The notes: generated by a model not told the origin, from the letters alone. DNA of 64,000 nt from Burkholderia stabilis (GCF_001742165.1 NZ_CP016443.1:1674001-1738000), one strand, 5' to 3'; numbered from the stretch's first letter, positions 36,878-46,676 are shown. Numbers and translations are program-made.

Positions 36878-38290
36878 TTACGATCCCCACACCTGCATTT
36901 CATAGAGCGAGTAGCCCCACTGCGTCGCGCGCTTCGTGCCGAGCATCCGCACGTAACGGCCGCTTCCGTTGAGATTCGGCAGCGTGACGTGGCTATAGGA
37001 ACCGCCGTTGCTCGTCGCGTAGATCGTCGTCCAGTTCACGTTGTCGTTCGACGTCTGGATCTGGTAGACGAGCGCGCCCGCATCCCAGTACAGATCGACG
37101 TGATCGATGTGCTTCGTCGCGCCGAGATCCACCGAGATCCATTGCGGATCGACACCCGCGCCTTCCGGCGAATCCCAGCGCGTACCCGTGGTGTTGCCGT
37201 CGAACGCCTTGTCGGGCGTCATCGACGCGTTGTAGCTCGCCGACGCGGCGGCCGGACGCCCCTGCGACAGCAGCGTCGGCTGCGCGGCAGCCGGGCCGCC
37301 GTAGTAGCTCGAGCCGAGCTTGGCCTTCGTCGTATCGGCATTCACGCCGAACTGCGACAGGCTCCAGCGCTGGCCGGTCGTCACGTCGCCGACGTAGAGC
37401 TGATAGCCGCCCGCCGTCGTCGACGAGAAGAACACGTAGTTCGTGCCGTTCACCGGCGCCGGGTCCGAGTTGTTGCTCACGCAGTCGTTGATCGCCAGCT
37501 GGTTCGGCGTCGAAGCCGGGTCCGCGGTCTTCGTATAGATCTGGTCGGCCTGGCCCGCATCCTTCCAGCGCGCATAGAACACCGTGCCGTCCGCGCGCAC
37601 GATCGGGTAGTACGTCTGCAGCCCGGCGGGATGATCGAACACGGCGGTCGCGCCGGTCGCGATCGTGCGCTTCATCAGCCCCATGTTCGCGCCGGTGCCG
37701 GTCGCGTAGTACACGGCGCTCGCGTCCGGCGCGAGAAACGGCATCGAGTATTCGGCGCCGGCCGGCGCGTTCGTCAGGCTCACGACCGACGTGAACACCG
37801 GGCCCGCACTCGTGTACGACAGCGTCGCCTGCTTGACGTCGCCGTTCTGCTTGAACACGAGCGTCTTGCCGTCCGCGCTGAATTTCGGGTCCTCGTTGCG
37901 CGTGGCGCCCGTGCTGTTCGTCATGTTGACGGGCGGCGTGCCGGCGCCGAGCTGGAGCATGAACACGTTCCATGCGCCGTTGCTGATGCCCATGAACGCG
38001 AGCCACTTGCCGTCGGGGCTGAACACGCCGTTCATCGGATCGGTGATGCCCCACGCGCTCTTGCTCAGTTGCGTGAGCGTATGCGCCGCAAAGTCGTAAA
38101 GGAACAACTGGCTCGTGCCGTCGCCGTATTTGACGTAGCTGTGATAGACGAGCTTGCCGGTCAACGCAGCGGGAAACGATGCGTTCGGCTGGGCTGCGGG
38201 ATTGTTGATGCACGCGGCTTGCACGTTGCCGCCGGACAGGCTGACGGCGATGCCAGCCACCAGGCCGGCGACGAGGGTCTTCGATTTCAC
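36878..38290 (-). CDS. Secreted TolB-like propeller protein with C-terminal discoidin (F5/8 C) domain
   Basis: 470 residues: a signal peptide (cut near VQA-ACI), then repeats with F-S-P-D-G-K-W-L-A-F, F-S-A-D-G-K-T-L-V-F and similar, typical of a TolB/WD40-like beta-propeller (about 35-330). The C-terminal 130 residues are an F5/8 type C domain (A-S-A-S-Y-N-A...P-D-K-A-F-D-G-N...T-R-W-D-S, W-I-S-V-D-L-G, Y-V-R-M-L-G-T). Such domains bind carbohydrates or phospholipids, so this is likely an exported carbohydrate- or surface-binding protein. It is monocistronic and convergent with the PAAR module. Confidence 0.85.
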   Translation of the reverse strand: MKSKTLVAGLVAGIAVSLSGGNVQAACINNPAAQPNASFPAALTGKLVYHSYVKYGDGTSQLFLYDFAAHTLTQLSKSAWGITDPMNGVFSPDGKWLAFMGISNGAWNVFMLQLGAGTPPVNMTNSTGATRNEDPKFSADGKTLVFKQNGDVKQATLSYTSAGPVFTSVVSLTNAPAGAEYSMPFLAPDASAVYYATGTGANMGLMKRTIATGATAVFDHPAGLQTYYPIVRADGTVFYARWKDAGQADQIYTKTADPASTPNQLAINDCVSNNSDPAPVNGTNYVFFSSTTAGGYQLYVGDVTTGQRWSLSQFGVNADTTKAKLGSSYYGGPAAAQPTLLSQGRPAAASASYNASMTPDKAFDGNTTGTRWDSPEGAGVDPQWISVDLGATKHIDHVDLYWDAGALVYQIQTSNDNVNWTTIYATSNGGSYSHVTLPNLNGSGRYVRMLGTKRATQWGYSLYEMQVWGS

Positions 38291-38562
38291 GCTGAATGAT
38301 TCCGGGTAGGGTCAGGACGCCTCGGACAAGATCCCGCGCAGGACGCACGGGCGCTGCGGATCCGCTGTCGGGCAGCGCGAACTCCGCATGAGTCGGACAT
38401 CGGGAACAAGATTTGCGATGTGAGAGGATGCCCGCTCGTCAGACGAAAGAAAAGGATCACAGCGCGTCAAAAACATGCGGATCAGCGCTTGGGGCGCGAT
38501 TGCGCACGACGGGTGCCGTGCTACTCTTTTTTCAGCAACGCCCGAGTGGCCGGAGGGCTGGC

Positions 38563-39983
38563 ATGAAGCGATATGCGGCGCTGGCACAGACGATCGCCGA
38601 TGCGATCCGGCGCGGCGACCTGGCGGCCGGCACGCGCATCCCTACCGTGCGCGCGGCCTGCCGCGCGTATGGCGTGAGCCCGTCCACCGTATTTCGTGCG
38701 TACTACGCGCTCGAAAGCGAGGGTCTGATCGTCGCACGTGCACGGTCCGGTTATTTCGTTGCGAACCTCGAAGACAAACACGTCAGGTTCGGCCACGAGC
38801 CGCCGCGCAAATCGGCCGCCGCACCAACCGGCAACGGCGATCCGCTGTTCCGCCTGCTCGATTCCCTGAAATGCGAGGACATCGTCCCGCTCGGCTCGGC
38901 ATTCGCCAGCTATTCGCTGTTTCCGATGAGCAGCCTGTGGCGCTATGTGGCGTCGGCGGCTCGCACCATGGACCGCACGAAACTGCTGTCCGGATTGCCG
39001 CCCGGCCACGACGCGCTGCGCCGCGAAATCGCGTTGCGCTACCTGAACGCGGGCACGGCCTTGCCGATGGACGAGATCGTGATCACGACCGGCGCGCTCG
39101 AAGCGCTGACGCTCAGCCTGCAGGCGCTGACGCGGCCGGGCGACATCGTCGCGATCGAGCGGCCGGCCTTCCACGCGGTGCTGCAGGCCGTACAGCGCCT
39201 GCATCTGAAGGCCGTCGAATCCCGGTCGACCCGCGCACGGGCCTCGACCTCGACGCGCTCGCCGAGGCGCTCGACACGCACCCGGTGCGCGCCTGCTGGT
39301 TCATGACGTCGTTCCACAATCCGACCGGCGCGACGTTGTCCGACGAACGCAAGCGCGCGCTGATCGACCTGCTCGCGTCGCGCGGCGTGCCGTTGATCGA
39401 GGACGACGTGTATGGAGAATTGCACTTCGGCACGGTCCCCACGCGTCCCGCGAAACTGTATGACGACAGCGGGCTCGTCCTGCATTGCGGTTCGTTCTCG
39501 AAGTGTCTCGCACCCGGGTTCCGGATCGGCTGGGTCGCGGCCGGGCGCTACGTGCGGCAGATCCGGCAAGCGAAAGGCGCGAGCGCGCCGTCGGCCGACG
39601 TGCCTGCGCAGATGGCGATCTCGAGCTACCTGCGCGACGGCGCATACGACCGCTTCCTGCGCAAGTTGCGGCGCAACCTCGCCGCGCACCAGGCGCAGAT
39701 GCTCGCCGCCGTTCGCGCCTATTTTCCGGCCGGAACCGAAGTGTTCACGCCGCACGGCGGATATTTCCTGTGGATCGAACTGCCGCCACGCGTGGATGCG
39801 ATGCACCTGTTCGGCGATGCAATGGAAAGCGGCGTCAGCATCGCGCCCGGCCCGATCTTTTCAGCCACCGGCGGATTCCGCCGTTATCTGCGGCTCAACT
39901 ACGGCCGGCCGTGGACGCCGGCAGTCGAGCGCGCGATGCAGACCATCGGGACGCTCGCCACCCGGCAGCGGCAGAACGATTAG
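38563..39983 (+). pseudogene. MocR-type regulator (GntR helix-turn-helix + aminotransferase), frameshifted
   Basis: The start at 38563 (GGAGGG upstream) opens a GntR winged helix (I-P-T-V-R-A-A-C-R-A-Y-G-V-S-P-S-T-V) followed by an aminotransferase-like domain. The frame is lost at about 39217-39221: after L-K-A-V-E the reading must shift by one base to continue with I-P-V-D-P-R-T-G-L-D-L-D and the PLP-lysine motif S-F-S-K-C-L-A-P-G-F-R-I-G. One base seems missing in GAATCCC. Both halves are otherwise intact and of full family length (about 473 residues combined), so this is a recent mutation or a sequencing error. Confidence 0.85.
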
Positions 39984-40229
39984 CACGGAACTTGCGATCG
40001 GCCTGCGCGGATCGCGATGACGGACGTGCGCCTTGCGTTTCGCGCGCGAGCGACAAAGAATGAAGCGGAAGACAACCCCGGACGAACGCGTTCCGCGTGT
40101 CCGACGCTATGGAGAATCACTTGAGCACCGAATGCGAACGAGCGTCGTATGCAGCCCGCGCGCGCGGACCGGAAGTCTCGGCGGCCGGCGATCGTTCGCA
40201 CCGCTGACAACACCTGCCCGCTTCCGACG

Positions 40230-40982
40230 ATGCGCGTCCTGCCCAACCGGAATGCCCACACGCGCGATGTCTGGCGCGCCGTGCTGATTGCGCGTGTCGA
40301 ATCGCGACGCGCCGCGTGCTGCCGCTGCCGGGAATGCGGCTTCGTGGCGTTCCGCGCATTCGAGCACTGCCCGGTCTGCAAACAATGGAACGGGCCATTC
40401 GATCCGGTTCGCAACACGTCGGCCCCCAAACACGCGACGCATGCGCTGCCGCCCTTCCAGAGGTGGTCGTCGCGCATCGCGCGGACACTTCGCAACGCGG
40501 CCTTCCGGCGCCCTCGCGCATCGAGCGCGCCGCTCCTGAGTATCGTGACGCTTGTGCTGCTGGTCGGCGGCTACGTGACGGTCGACCGGACGTGCAAGGC
40601 CGATCCCGTTTGTCGCGGCGCAGGTACGCCGGCGGCAGTGATCGGCAGTGGCCTCCTTGCCTCGAACGATCCGGCGCTGCCGGTCCTGCCCGCGCCTGTC
40701 TATCCGTTTCATTCGACTGACGGAACGCAGGCAGCGGCCGCTCGGCGCGACATCGCGAATGCCGGCGAACACGCCGGCCGGATTGCGGTCGCGCAGGCCG
40801 CGCCGCCGATGCGCGAACCTGACCGGAAGCACGCCGGCGCGGTGCGCGTGGCGGACTGGCGAGGCAATCACGATCCCGCGCATCGCACGCATGCGATCCG
40901 CCGTGTGAGCGTGCACGCGAGCCATGCACGGCACACCGTGCCCAGCAACGCGGACATCGCGAAGCTCTATCGCGGTCACTGA
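40230..40982 (+). CDS. Hypothetical zinc-ribbon, single-pass membrane protein
   Basis: About 250 residues from ATG 40230 (an ATG at 40149 is also in frame; neither has a strong ribosome binding site). Residues about 29-55 contain C-C-R-C-R-E-C-G and E-H-C-P-V-C, a zinc-ribbon-like Cys cluster; a transmembrane segment (S-I-V-T-L-V-L-L-V-G-G-Y-V-T-V) follows at about 100-118. The remaining C-terminal part is Ala/His-rich and low in complexity. No family or function is recognised. It is upstream, on the same strand, of a decayed transporter fragment. Confidence 0.5.
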   Translation: MRVLPNRNAHTRDVWRAVLIARVESRRAACCRCRECGFVAFRAFEHCPVCKQWNGPFDPVRNTSAPKHATHALPPFQRWSSRIARTLRNAAFRRPRASSAPLLSIVTLVLLVGGYVTVDRTCKADPVCRGAGTPAAVIGSGLLASNDPALPVLPAPVYPFHSTDGTQAAAARRDIANAGEHAGRIAVAQAAPPMREPDRKHAGAVRVADWRGNHDPAHRTHAIRRVSVHASHARHTVPSNADIAKLYRGH

Positions 40983-41040
40983 GCACAGGCCCGGCTGATC
41001 GCGCTGTGCGTCACGATCGCGGCCGTGCTGCGCAGCGCCG

Positions 41041-41225
41041 ATGCGGCGACGCGAATTCCGCTCGCTTGTCGTGCCGCCGTTCGCCGTCGGCATCACCCAC
41101 TCGGCGCTGCCGTTCTGCCTGCTGACCTACGCAGCGTTGTTCGCGGCGGCCGGCGCCGATTCGATCCTGAATGCGGCGACGCCGTCGTAGACCACGATCG
41201 TCGCGAGCCCGCGTGGCCGCCTCGC
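41041..41225 (+). pseudogene. Decayed EamA/DMT transporter fragment
   Basis: The plus-strand frame from 41041 reads R-E-F-R-S-L-V-V, then T-H-S-A-L-P-F-C-L-L-T-Y-A-A-L-F, then D-S-I-L-N-A-A-T-P-S, which is the middle of an EamA repeat, followed by a TAG where intact relatives have Trp and then T-T-I-V-A. Upstream and downstream parts of the gene are missing. The remainder of the 318-base gap (40983-41300) holds only the fdhA terminator. Confidence 0.6.
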
Positions 41226-41237
41226 CGCCGCTGGAAC

Positions 41238-41273
41238 GAAAACGGGCGGCCCGTTTCCGGAGCCGCCCGTTTG
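41238..41273 (-). terminator. Rho-independent terminator of fdhA
   Basis: AACGGGCGGC/GCCGCCCGTT stem; on the minus strand it is followed by TTCG and lies 28 bases after the fdhA stop. Confidence 0.85.
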
Positions 41274-41300
41274 GCGTTCAGCGTGACGAACGTCAGCGCA

Positions 41301-42497
41301 TCAGGCCGCCAGCAACCCGTGCGGGTCGATGACGAATTTGCGCGGCGCGCCACCGTCGAACTTCTTGTAGCCTTCCGGCGCCTGGTCGAGCGAGATCACC
41401 TCGACGTTGACGATCTTCGCGATCGGCAGACGGTCGAACAGGATCGCCTGCATCAGGTTGCGGTTGTACTTCAGCACCGGCGTCTGGCCCGTGAAGAACG
41501 AGTGCGACTTCGCCCAGCCGAGGCCGAAGCGGATGCTCAGGCTGCCGTGCTGCGCGGCCTTGTCCTTCGCGCCCGGATCGTCGGTCACGTACAGGCCCGG
41601 GATGCCGATCGCGCCGGCCGGCCGCGTGATTTCCATCAGCGAGTTCAGCACCGTCGCAGGCGCCTCTTCCGAGTGGCCCGACGAACCGTGGCCGTGCGCC
41701 TCGAAGCCGACGCAGTCGACCGCGCAGTCGATCTCGGGCACGCCGAGAATCTGCTCGATCTGTTCGCCGAGCGATGCGTCCTTCGACAGGTCGACCGTCT
41801 CGAAGCCCATCGCCTTCGCATGCGCGAGACGCTCGGCGTTCATGTCGCCGACGATCGTCACGGCCGCGCCGAGCAGGCGCGCCGAGGCGGCCGCCGCCAT
41901 CCCGACCGGGCCCGCGCCCGCGATATACACCGTCGAGCCCGGCTTCACGCCCGCGCTCACCGCGCCGTGATAACCGGTCGGAAGAATGTCGGACAGGCAG
42001 GTCAGATCGCGGATCTTCGCCATCGCCTGATCGCGGTCCGGGAATTTCAGCAGGTTGAAATCGGCATACGGCACGAGCACGTATTCGGCCTGGCCGCCGA
42101 TCCAGCCGCCCATGTCGACGTAACCGTACGCGCCGCCGGCACGAGACGGGTTCACGTTCAGGCACACGCCCGTATGCGTGTCCTTGCACATCGCGCAGCG
42201 GCCGCATGCGACGTTGAACGGCACCGACACGAGATCGCCGATCTTCAGCGTCTCGACGTCGCGGCCCACTTCGACCACTTCGCCCGTGATCTCGTGACCG
42301 AGCACGAGGCCGACCGGCGCGGTCGTGCGGCCGCGCACCATGTGCTGGTCGGAGCCGCAGATGTTCGTGCTGACCACTTTCAGGATCACGCCGTGGCCGA
42401 TCGCGCGGCCGGTCGGATCGACCATCTTCGGATAATCGATCTTCTGCACTTCGACCTGGCCCGGCCCAAGATAGACGACACCTCGATTGCTGCTCAT
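41301..42497 (-). CDS. fdhA: Glutathione-independent formaldehyde dehydrogenase
   Basis: 398 residues, zinc-dependent medium-chain dehydrogenase. The catalytic zinc site begins with N-I-C-G-S-D-Q-H and G-H-E-I-T-G, and the structural zinc site has C-G-R-C-A-M-C-K-D-T-H-T-G-V-C. The NAD site reads G-A-G-P-V-G-M-A. The long S-G-H-S-E-E-A-P insert is typical of the Pseudomonas putida-type formaldehyde dehydrogenase (dismutase) group, which needs no added glutathione. It would oxidise the formaldehyde freed by GbcAB and DgcAB. It lies alone with its own terminator. Confidence 0.93.
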   Translation of the reverse strand: MSSNRGVVYLGPGQVEVQKIDYPKMVDPTGRAIGHGVILKVVSTNICGSDQHMVRGRTTAPVGLVLGHEITGEVVEVGRDVETLKIGDLVSVPFNVACGRCAMCKDTHTGVCLNVNPSRAGGAYGYVDMGGWIGGQAEYVLVPYADFNLLKFPDRDQAMAKIRDLTCLSDILPTGYHGAVSAGVKPGSTVYIAGAGPVGMAAAASARLLGAAVTIVGDMNAERLAHAKAMGFETVDLSKDASLGEQIEQILGVPEIDCAVDCVGFEAHGHGSSGHSEEAPATVLNSLMEITRPAGAIGIPGLYVTDDPGAKDKAAQHGSLSIRFGLGWAKSHSFFTGQTPVLKYNRNLMQAILFDRLPIAKIVNVEVISLDQAPEGYKKFDGGAPRKFVIDPHGLLAA

Positions 42498-42694
42498 CGT
42501 ATTGTCTCCATGTCTCGTTGGATGGCGCCGCGGCGCGCCGGCCCATGCGGCGCACGCGCAACGTGCTGTTCGAGAGTAGTCCCGGAGGCAGGGGCGCCGA
42601 TGTCTCAAACGCGACATGCGTTTGAACGGCGCCGACATCGATGGCGGAAATACGAAAGTCGGGCGGGAAACGACGGGACGGCTTCAGGCAGCCG

Positions 42695-43453
42695 TCATCC
42701 CTGCACCGAATAGCCGCCGTCCACGGGAATCACGGCGCCCGTCACGAAATCGCACTCGACGGCACACAGCGCGACGGCGATGCCGGCCAGGTCCTGCGGC
42801 TTGCCCCAGCGCCGCAACGGCGTGCGCGCGAGGACGCTGCGTTCGAGATCCGGAAACAGCCGCGTGGCCTCGGCAATCAGCTCGGTTTCGATCCAGCCGG
42901 GCAGCAGCGTATTGACCTGGATGTTGTCCGGCGCCCATTCGACGGCCCACGCCCTGCCGAGCTGAACGATCCCGCCCTTGCTGGCGGCGTAGGCCGCGCC
43001 GTGAGTCGTGCCGAACAGCGACAGCATCGAGCCGATATTGACGATCTTTCCGCCGCCTGCGCGCCGGAATGCGGGATGAATGGCCTGCGCGCAGAAATGG
43101 GCGCCGCTCAGATTCGTATCGATGACGCGATACCACTCGTCGGCCGTCAGTTCATGCCCTTGCTTGCGGATATTCATCCCGGCGTTGTTCACGAGGATGT
43201 CCAGCCGGCCGAAATGCTGCTCCGCCTGCTCGACGGCCTGCGCACACTCGTCGCGTCGCGTGATGTCCGCCTGGATGAACACGCCGTGGTCGCTGCCGCC
43301 CGGCAGCGACGCCAGCGCCGCGTCGCCCTTGCCGGGATCGCGGCCGACGAGCACCACGCGCGCACCCGCCTCGGCCATGCCGCGCGCGATGCCAAGCCCG
43401 ATCCCGCTCGCTCCGCCGGTGATGACCGCCACCTTGCCTGAAAGATCGAACAC
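42695..43453 (-). CDS. SDR-family oxidoreductase (gluconate/deoxygluconate dehydrogenase-like)
   Basis: 252 residues from a GTG start at 43453 with GGAGG five bases upstream. NAD(P) motif T-G-G-A-S-G-I-G-L-G-I-A, N-N-A-G-M-N, catalytic Ser in I-G-S-M and Y-A-A-S-K-G-G; the C-terminus V-D-G-G-Y is standard for classical SDRs. Sequence style recalls 2-dehydro-3-deoxy-D-gluconate or gluconate 5-dehydrogenases, but SDR specificity cannot be read safely. It is on the same strand as the rhamnolipid operon upstream (170-base gap) and fdhA downstream (197-base gap); no functional link is clear. Confidence 0.85.
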   Translation of the reverse strand: MFDLSGKVAVITGGASGIGLGIARGMAEAGARVVLVGRDPGKGDAALASLPGGSDHGVFIQADITRRDECAQAVEQAEQHFGRLDILVNNAGMNIRKQGHELTADEWYRVIDTNLSGAHFCAQAIHPAFRRAGGGKIVNIGSMLSLFGTTHGAAYAASKGGIVQLGRAWAVEWAPDNIQVNTLLPGWIETELIAEATRLFPDLERSVLARTPLRRWGKPQDLAGIAVALCAVECDFVTGAVIPVDGGYSVQG

Positions 43454-43623
43454 ACGTGCCTCCGATTCGCATTGCTGTCCAGATTGCGCGACAGCATAGC
43501 CCGGCGCACCGCGACGTTGCGCCGGTATCAGGCACGATATTTTCGAGCGCGGAGCATGCCTTTTTCGAATCTTTCGGACGTTGCGCGACCGGTGCGTTCG
43601 ACGCATCGCGGGCCGGCTGGCGA

Positions 43624-44814
43624 TCAACCACCGGCGTTCTCGCGAATGATCGCCGCGGCGGCCGCTTCCGCTTCGCTCGCGACGCCATCATGCACGCGTG
43701 TGCTGACGGCCGGCGTCGGCGGCTCGCTGTCGAGCGCGTGGCCGTTGCGATCGTGCGTGTCGACCGTCGCGCGCATCGACAACCCGACGCGTAGCGGATG
43801 CGCGGCCAGGTCGCCCGGATCGAGCGCGATCACGACCGGCACGCGCTGCACGACCTTGATCCAGTTGCCGGCCGCGTTCTGCGACGGCAGCATCGAGAAC
43901 GCGCTGCCCGTGCCCGCCGAGAAACCCTGCACACGGCCGCGATACGCAACCCGCGTGCCATACAGGTCCGACACGACTTCGACCGGCTGCCCGACGCGCA
44001 TGTGGCGAATCTGCCCTTCCTTGAAATTCGCCTCGACCCACAGCCGCTTCAACTGCACGACCGACATCAGCGGCACGCCGGGCCCGACCTGCTGGCCGAC
44101 CTGTACCGAGCGCTGCCCGATCGTACCGTCGACGGGCGCAACGATCGTCGTGCGTTTCAGGTTCCGGAAAGCGAGCTTGAACTGCGCGGCCGCCTGCACG
44201 ACGGACGGATTTTCGTCGACAGGCAGCTTGGTTCCGAGCGCGCGTGCCGCATCGAGCTGCGCCTGCGCGGCTGCGAGATTCGCCTGTGCGCCGGCGACCG
44301 CCGCGCGTGCGCGCGCCAGCTCCTCCGGCGCGACGATCTCGACCGACGCGCCCGAGCGCGCCGCGAACGCGCGCTGCGCGAGCGACAGGTCGGCGCGCCG
44401 CGCATTCACGGCCTCGACGTACATCGTGTTCGAAATCTTCGCGTTCGCGACCTGCCGCACGGCCTGCGCGAGCTGCGCCTTCGCCTGCGCGAAGGCGACG
44501 GACGCCTCGGTGTCGTCGAGCCGCACGAGCGTCTGTCCGGCGCGCACGGCCTGCGTATCGGCAACCAGCACATCGGTCACGGCCCCCGGAATCTGCGCAG
44601 CGACCTGAACGATGCTGCCCGCGACATACGCGTCGTCGGTGTCTTCGTAATAGCGGTCGCTCAGCAGCCAGTACGCGATCCATGCGAGCGCCGCCAGCAG
44701 CACGATCGCGAAGAACACCGTGAAGCGCTTGCGCCGCGTCGCGCGACGCGCGTCGAGTGCCGGGTCGTTCAGCGCGGCCGGCTGGGCGGCGGTATGAAGG
44801 TTGTCGTGGTGCAT
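43624..44814 (-). CDS. EmrA-type membrane-fusion protein of the rhamnolipid operon
   Basis: 396 residues: one N-terminal transmembrane helix (about 30-50), a biotinyl-lipoyl-like segment (Y-E-D-T-D-D-A-Y-V-A-G), a long alpha-helical hairpin and a beta-barrel (T-T-I-V-A-P-V-D-G-T-I-G). This is the periplasmic adaptor (HlyD/EmrA family) that joins a DHA2 exporter to an outer-membrane channel. Its start overlaps the outer-membrane factor stop by one base. It is the last gene of the rhl operon, so the pump probably exports rhamnolipid or its precursor. The C-terminal Ala-rich tail of about 30 residues is extra. Confidence 0.92.
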   Translation of the reverse strand: MHHDNLHTAAQPAALNDPALDARRATRRKRFTVFFAIVLLAALAWIAYWLLSDRYYEDTDDAYVAGSIVQVAAQIPGAVTDVLVADTQAVRAGQTLVRLDDTEASVAFAQAKAQLAQAVRQVANAKISNTMYVEAVNARRADLSLAQRAFAARSGASVEIVAPEELARARAAVAGAQANLAAAQAQLDAARALGTKLPVDENPSVVQAAAQFKLAFRNLKRTTIVAPVDGTIGQRSVQVGQQVGPGVPLMSVVQLKRLWVEANFKEGQIRHMRVGQPVEVVSDLYGTRVAYRGRVQGFSAGTGSAFSMLPSQNAAGNWIKVVQRVPVVIALDPGDLAAHPLRVGLSMRATVDTHDRNGHALDSEPPTPAVSTRVHDGVASEAEAAAAAIIRENAGG

Positions 44815-46676
44815 CAGTCGCTTTGCGTAACGATCAGACGATCGTGCTGGAACACAGGGATCGCCGGCATGACCGGCGGAACCGGCGTCGGGCTCGCCGA
44901 TGCCGTGCGCGCAGGAACGGGCGTACCGCGAGGCGTCGCGCCGGTGGTCGTCGCATTGGCCGTCGACGGACGCGCCGCGTCATCGCGTCGTGCGAGCGTG
45001 GCACCACTCGTCGTGCCGGTAGCCGGCGACGCCGCAACGCTTGCCGTACGCGTGTCGTCCGACGTGCTCGCCGCCGCTCGGCTCGCGGCCGCAACGTGCG
45101 CAGCGGGTGCAACAGCCGCCGCACCACGCCTCGCCGCCCCGCTGCGCGCCTGATGCGCGGCCGGCGCCTGCGCAACCGTTGCGCCCGCATCGAACCCGCC
45201 GCCGAGCGCGCCGATCAACCCGACGCGCAACGTCCGCTGCCGGCCGAGCAGCGCGATCATCTGCGCACGCTCGTCGATCAGCGTGAGATCCGCGACGTCG
45301 ACATCCTTCTGCATCAGCACGCCGCGCCGGTGGCGGTCGGCGGCGATCTGCACGATCTTCTGAGCGGCCGCGACCGCGTCCTGCTGCTGCGCGACGAGCG
45401 TCTGCGACGTCTGCAGCGACGTGACGAGCTGCGCGACCTGCCCGAGCGCGTCGTCGACGGTCTTGTTGTACAGCCCGATTGCGACGTCGGCCTGCGCGAC
45501 ATCCGCGCCGAGCTTCGCCTTCAGCCGGCCACGATCGAAGATCGGCAGCGAGATCGCGGGCCCGACGGAACCCGCGAGCGAGTCGCGCGAGAACAGTGAC
45601 GCGGGCGTGAGTGCAAACACGCCGCCGAGCGCGACGAGGTTCACGTCCGGATAAAACTGCGCGCGCGTCGAATCGGCATTCGCGAACGCGGCTTCCACGC
45701 GCAACCGCGCGGCGACGATGTCGGGCCGGCGGCCGAGCAGGTCGGCCGGCAACCGCGCCGGCACCGCACTGCCCGCGAACGCGCCGACGCGCGGCCGCTG
45801 CAGTGCCAGCCCGCGTTCGGGGCCGCGTCCCGACAGCACGCCGAGCTGCAATTGCGCGAGCTTGATCTGCTCGTCGTTCAGCGCGATCTGTTCGAGCAGA
45901 CGGCTGCGCTTGATCGACGCGTCACTGGCGTCGTATGCGTTGTCGAGGCCGCGCGCGGTGCGCTCGCGCAGCACGGCCGTCACGCGCTCGCCGACCTTCA
46001 GCTTCTGCTGCAGCAAGTCGCGCGCCGCGTATGCCTGATCGAGCTGGCAGTACACGGTGACGATCGCGACGGCGAGCGTGAGCCGCACCTGTTCGGCCTC
46101 GACCGCGGCCGCGTCGCGCAGCGACATCAGGCTCTTCGTCGCGGCGCGGTTCTTCCCCCACAGGTCGAGCTGGTAGTTCAGCCCGACGAACACCGACGAC
46201 GGCGACACGATCGGGTCGCCGAAAATCTCGACCGGCACGCGATAGCCGCCGGCCGTCACGTCGGCGATGTCGCCGGGCTTCGGCATCCGCGCGCGGCTGA
46301 CCGTCGCGCCGGCGGTGCCCGTCAGCCCCGTCAGCGAATCGAATTGCTGAAGCTGCGACTGCGCGATCCGCAGCCGCGCCTGTGCGACCTGCAGATCGGG
46401 GTTGTTCTGCGACGCCTCGGCCACCAGCGTATCGAGTTGCGGGTCCTGCAGCTGCTTCACCCAGTCGGGCGCGGGCCATGCGCCGTTCACGCCGGGGCCC
46501 GCCGTGTGCGCGAGCGCATCGGCGGCCGGCGCGTGCAACGACAGCGACGGCAGGAAGCCCGACGGCACGCACCCGCCCAACGCCAGCAGCACGGCAGCCG
46601 CCGCGATCACCCCGCCGCCCTTCACGCCACGCGCCGAAACCGCCGCTCTCGTCATCCGTTGCATCGCGCCCCTCAT
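44814..46676 (-). CDS. NodT/OprM-family outer-membrane factor with a long extra C-terminal tail
   Basis: 620 residues. A lipoprotein signal ends in L-G-G-C, then two OEP repeats (D-P-Q-L-D-T-L-V-A-E-A, later L-L-G-R-R-P-D-I-V-A-A-R-L-R-V-E-A-A-F-A) typical of TolC-like efflux lipoproteins. The normal domain ends near residue 490. A further 130 residues are rich in Ala, Thr, Pro and Arg with no hydrophobic character and are not part of the usual family. Its start overlaps the rhlC stop by 4 bases. It should form the outer channel of the tripartite pump with EmrA- and EmrB-like proteins. Confidence 0.9.
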   Translation of the reverse strand: MRGAMQRMTRAAVSARGVKGGGVIAAAAVLLALGGCVPSGFLPSLSLHAPAADALAHTAGPGVNGAWPAPDWVKQLQDPQLDTLVAEASQNNPDLQVAQARLRIAQSQLQQFDSLTGLTGTAGATVSRARMPKPGDIADVTAGGYRVPVEIFGDPIVSPSSVFVGLNYQLDLWGKNRAATKSLMSLRDAAAVEAEQVRLTLAVAIVTVYCQLDQAYAARDLLQQKLKVGERVTAVLRERTARGLDNAYDASDASIKRSRLLEQIALNDEQIKLAQLQLGVLSGRGPERGLALQRPRVGAFAGSAVPARLPADLLGRRPDIVAARLRVEAAFANADSTRAQFYPDVNLVALGGVFALTPASLFSRDSLAGSVGPAISLPIFDRGRLKAKLGADVAQADVAIGLYNKTVDDALGQVAQLVTSLQTSQTLVAQQQDAVAAAQKIVQIAADRHRRGVLMQKDVDVADLTLIDERAQMIALLGRQRTLRVGLIGALGGGFDAGATVAQAPAAHQARSGAARRGAAAVAPAAHVAAASRAAASTSDDTRTASVAASPATGTTSGATLARRDDAARPSTANATTTGATPRGTPVPARTASASPTPVPPVMPAIPVFQHDRLIVTQSD

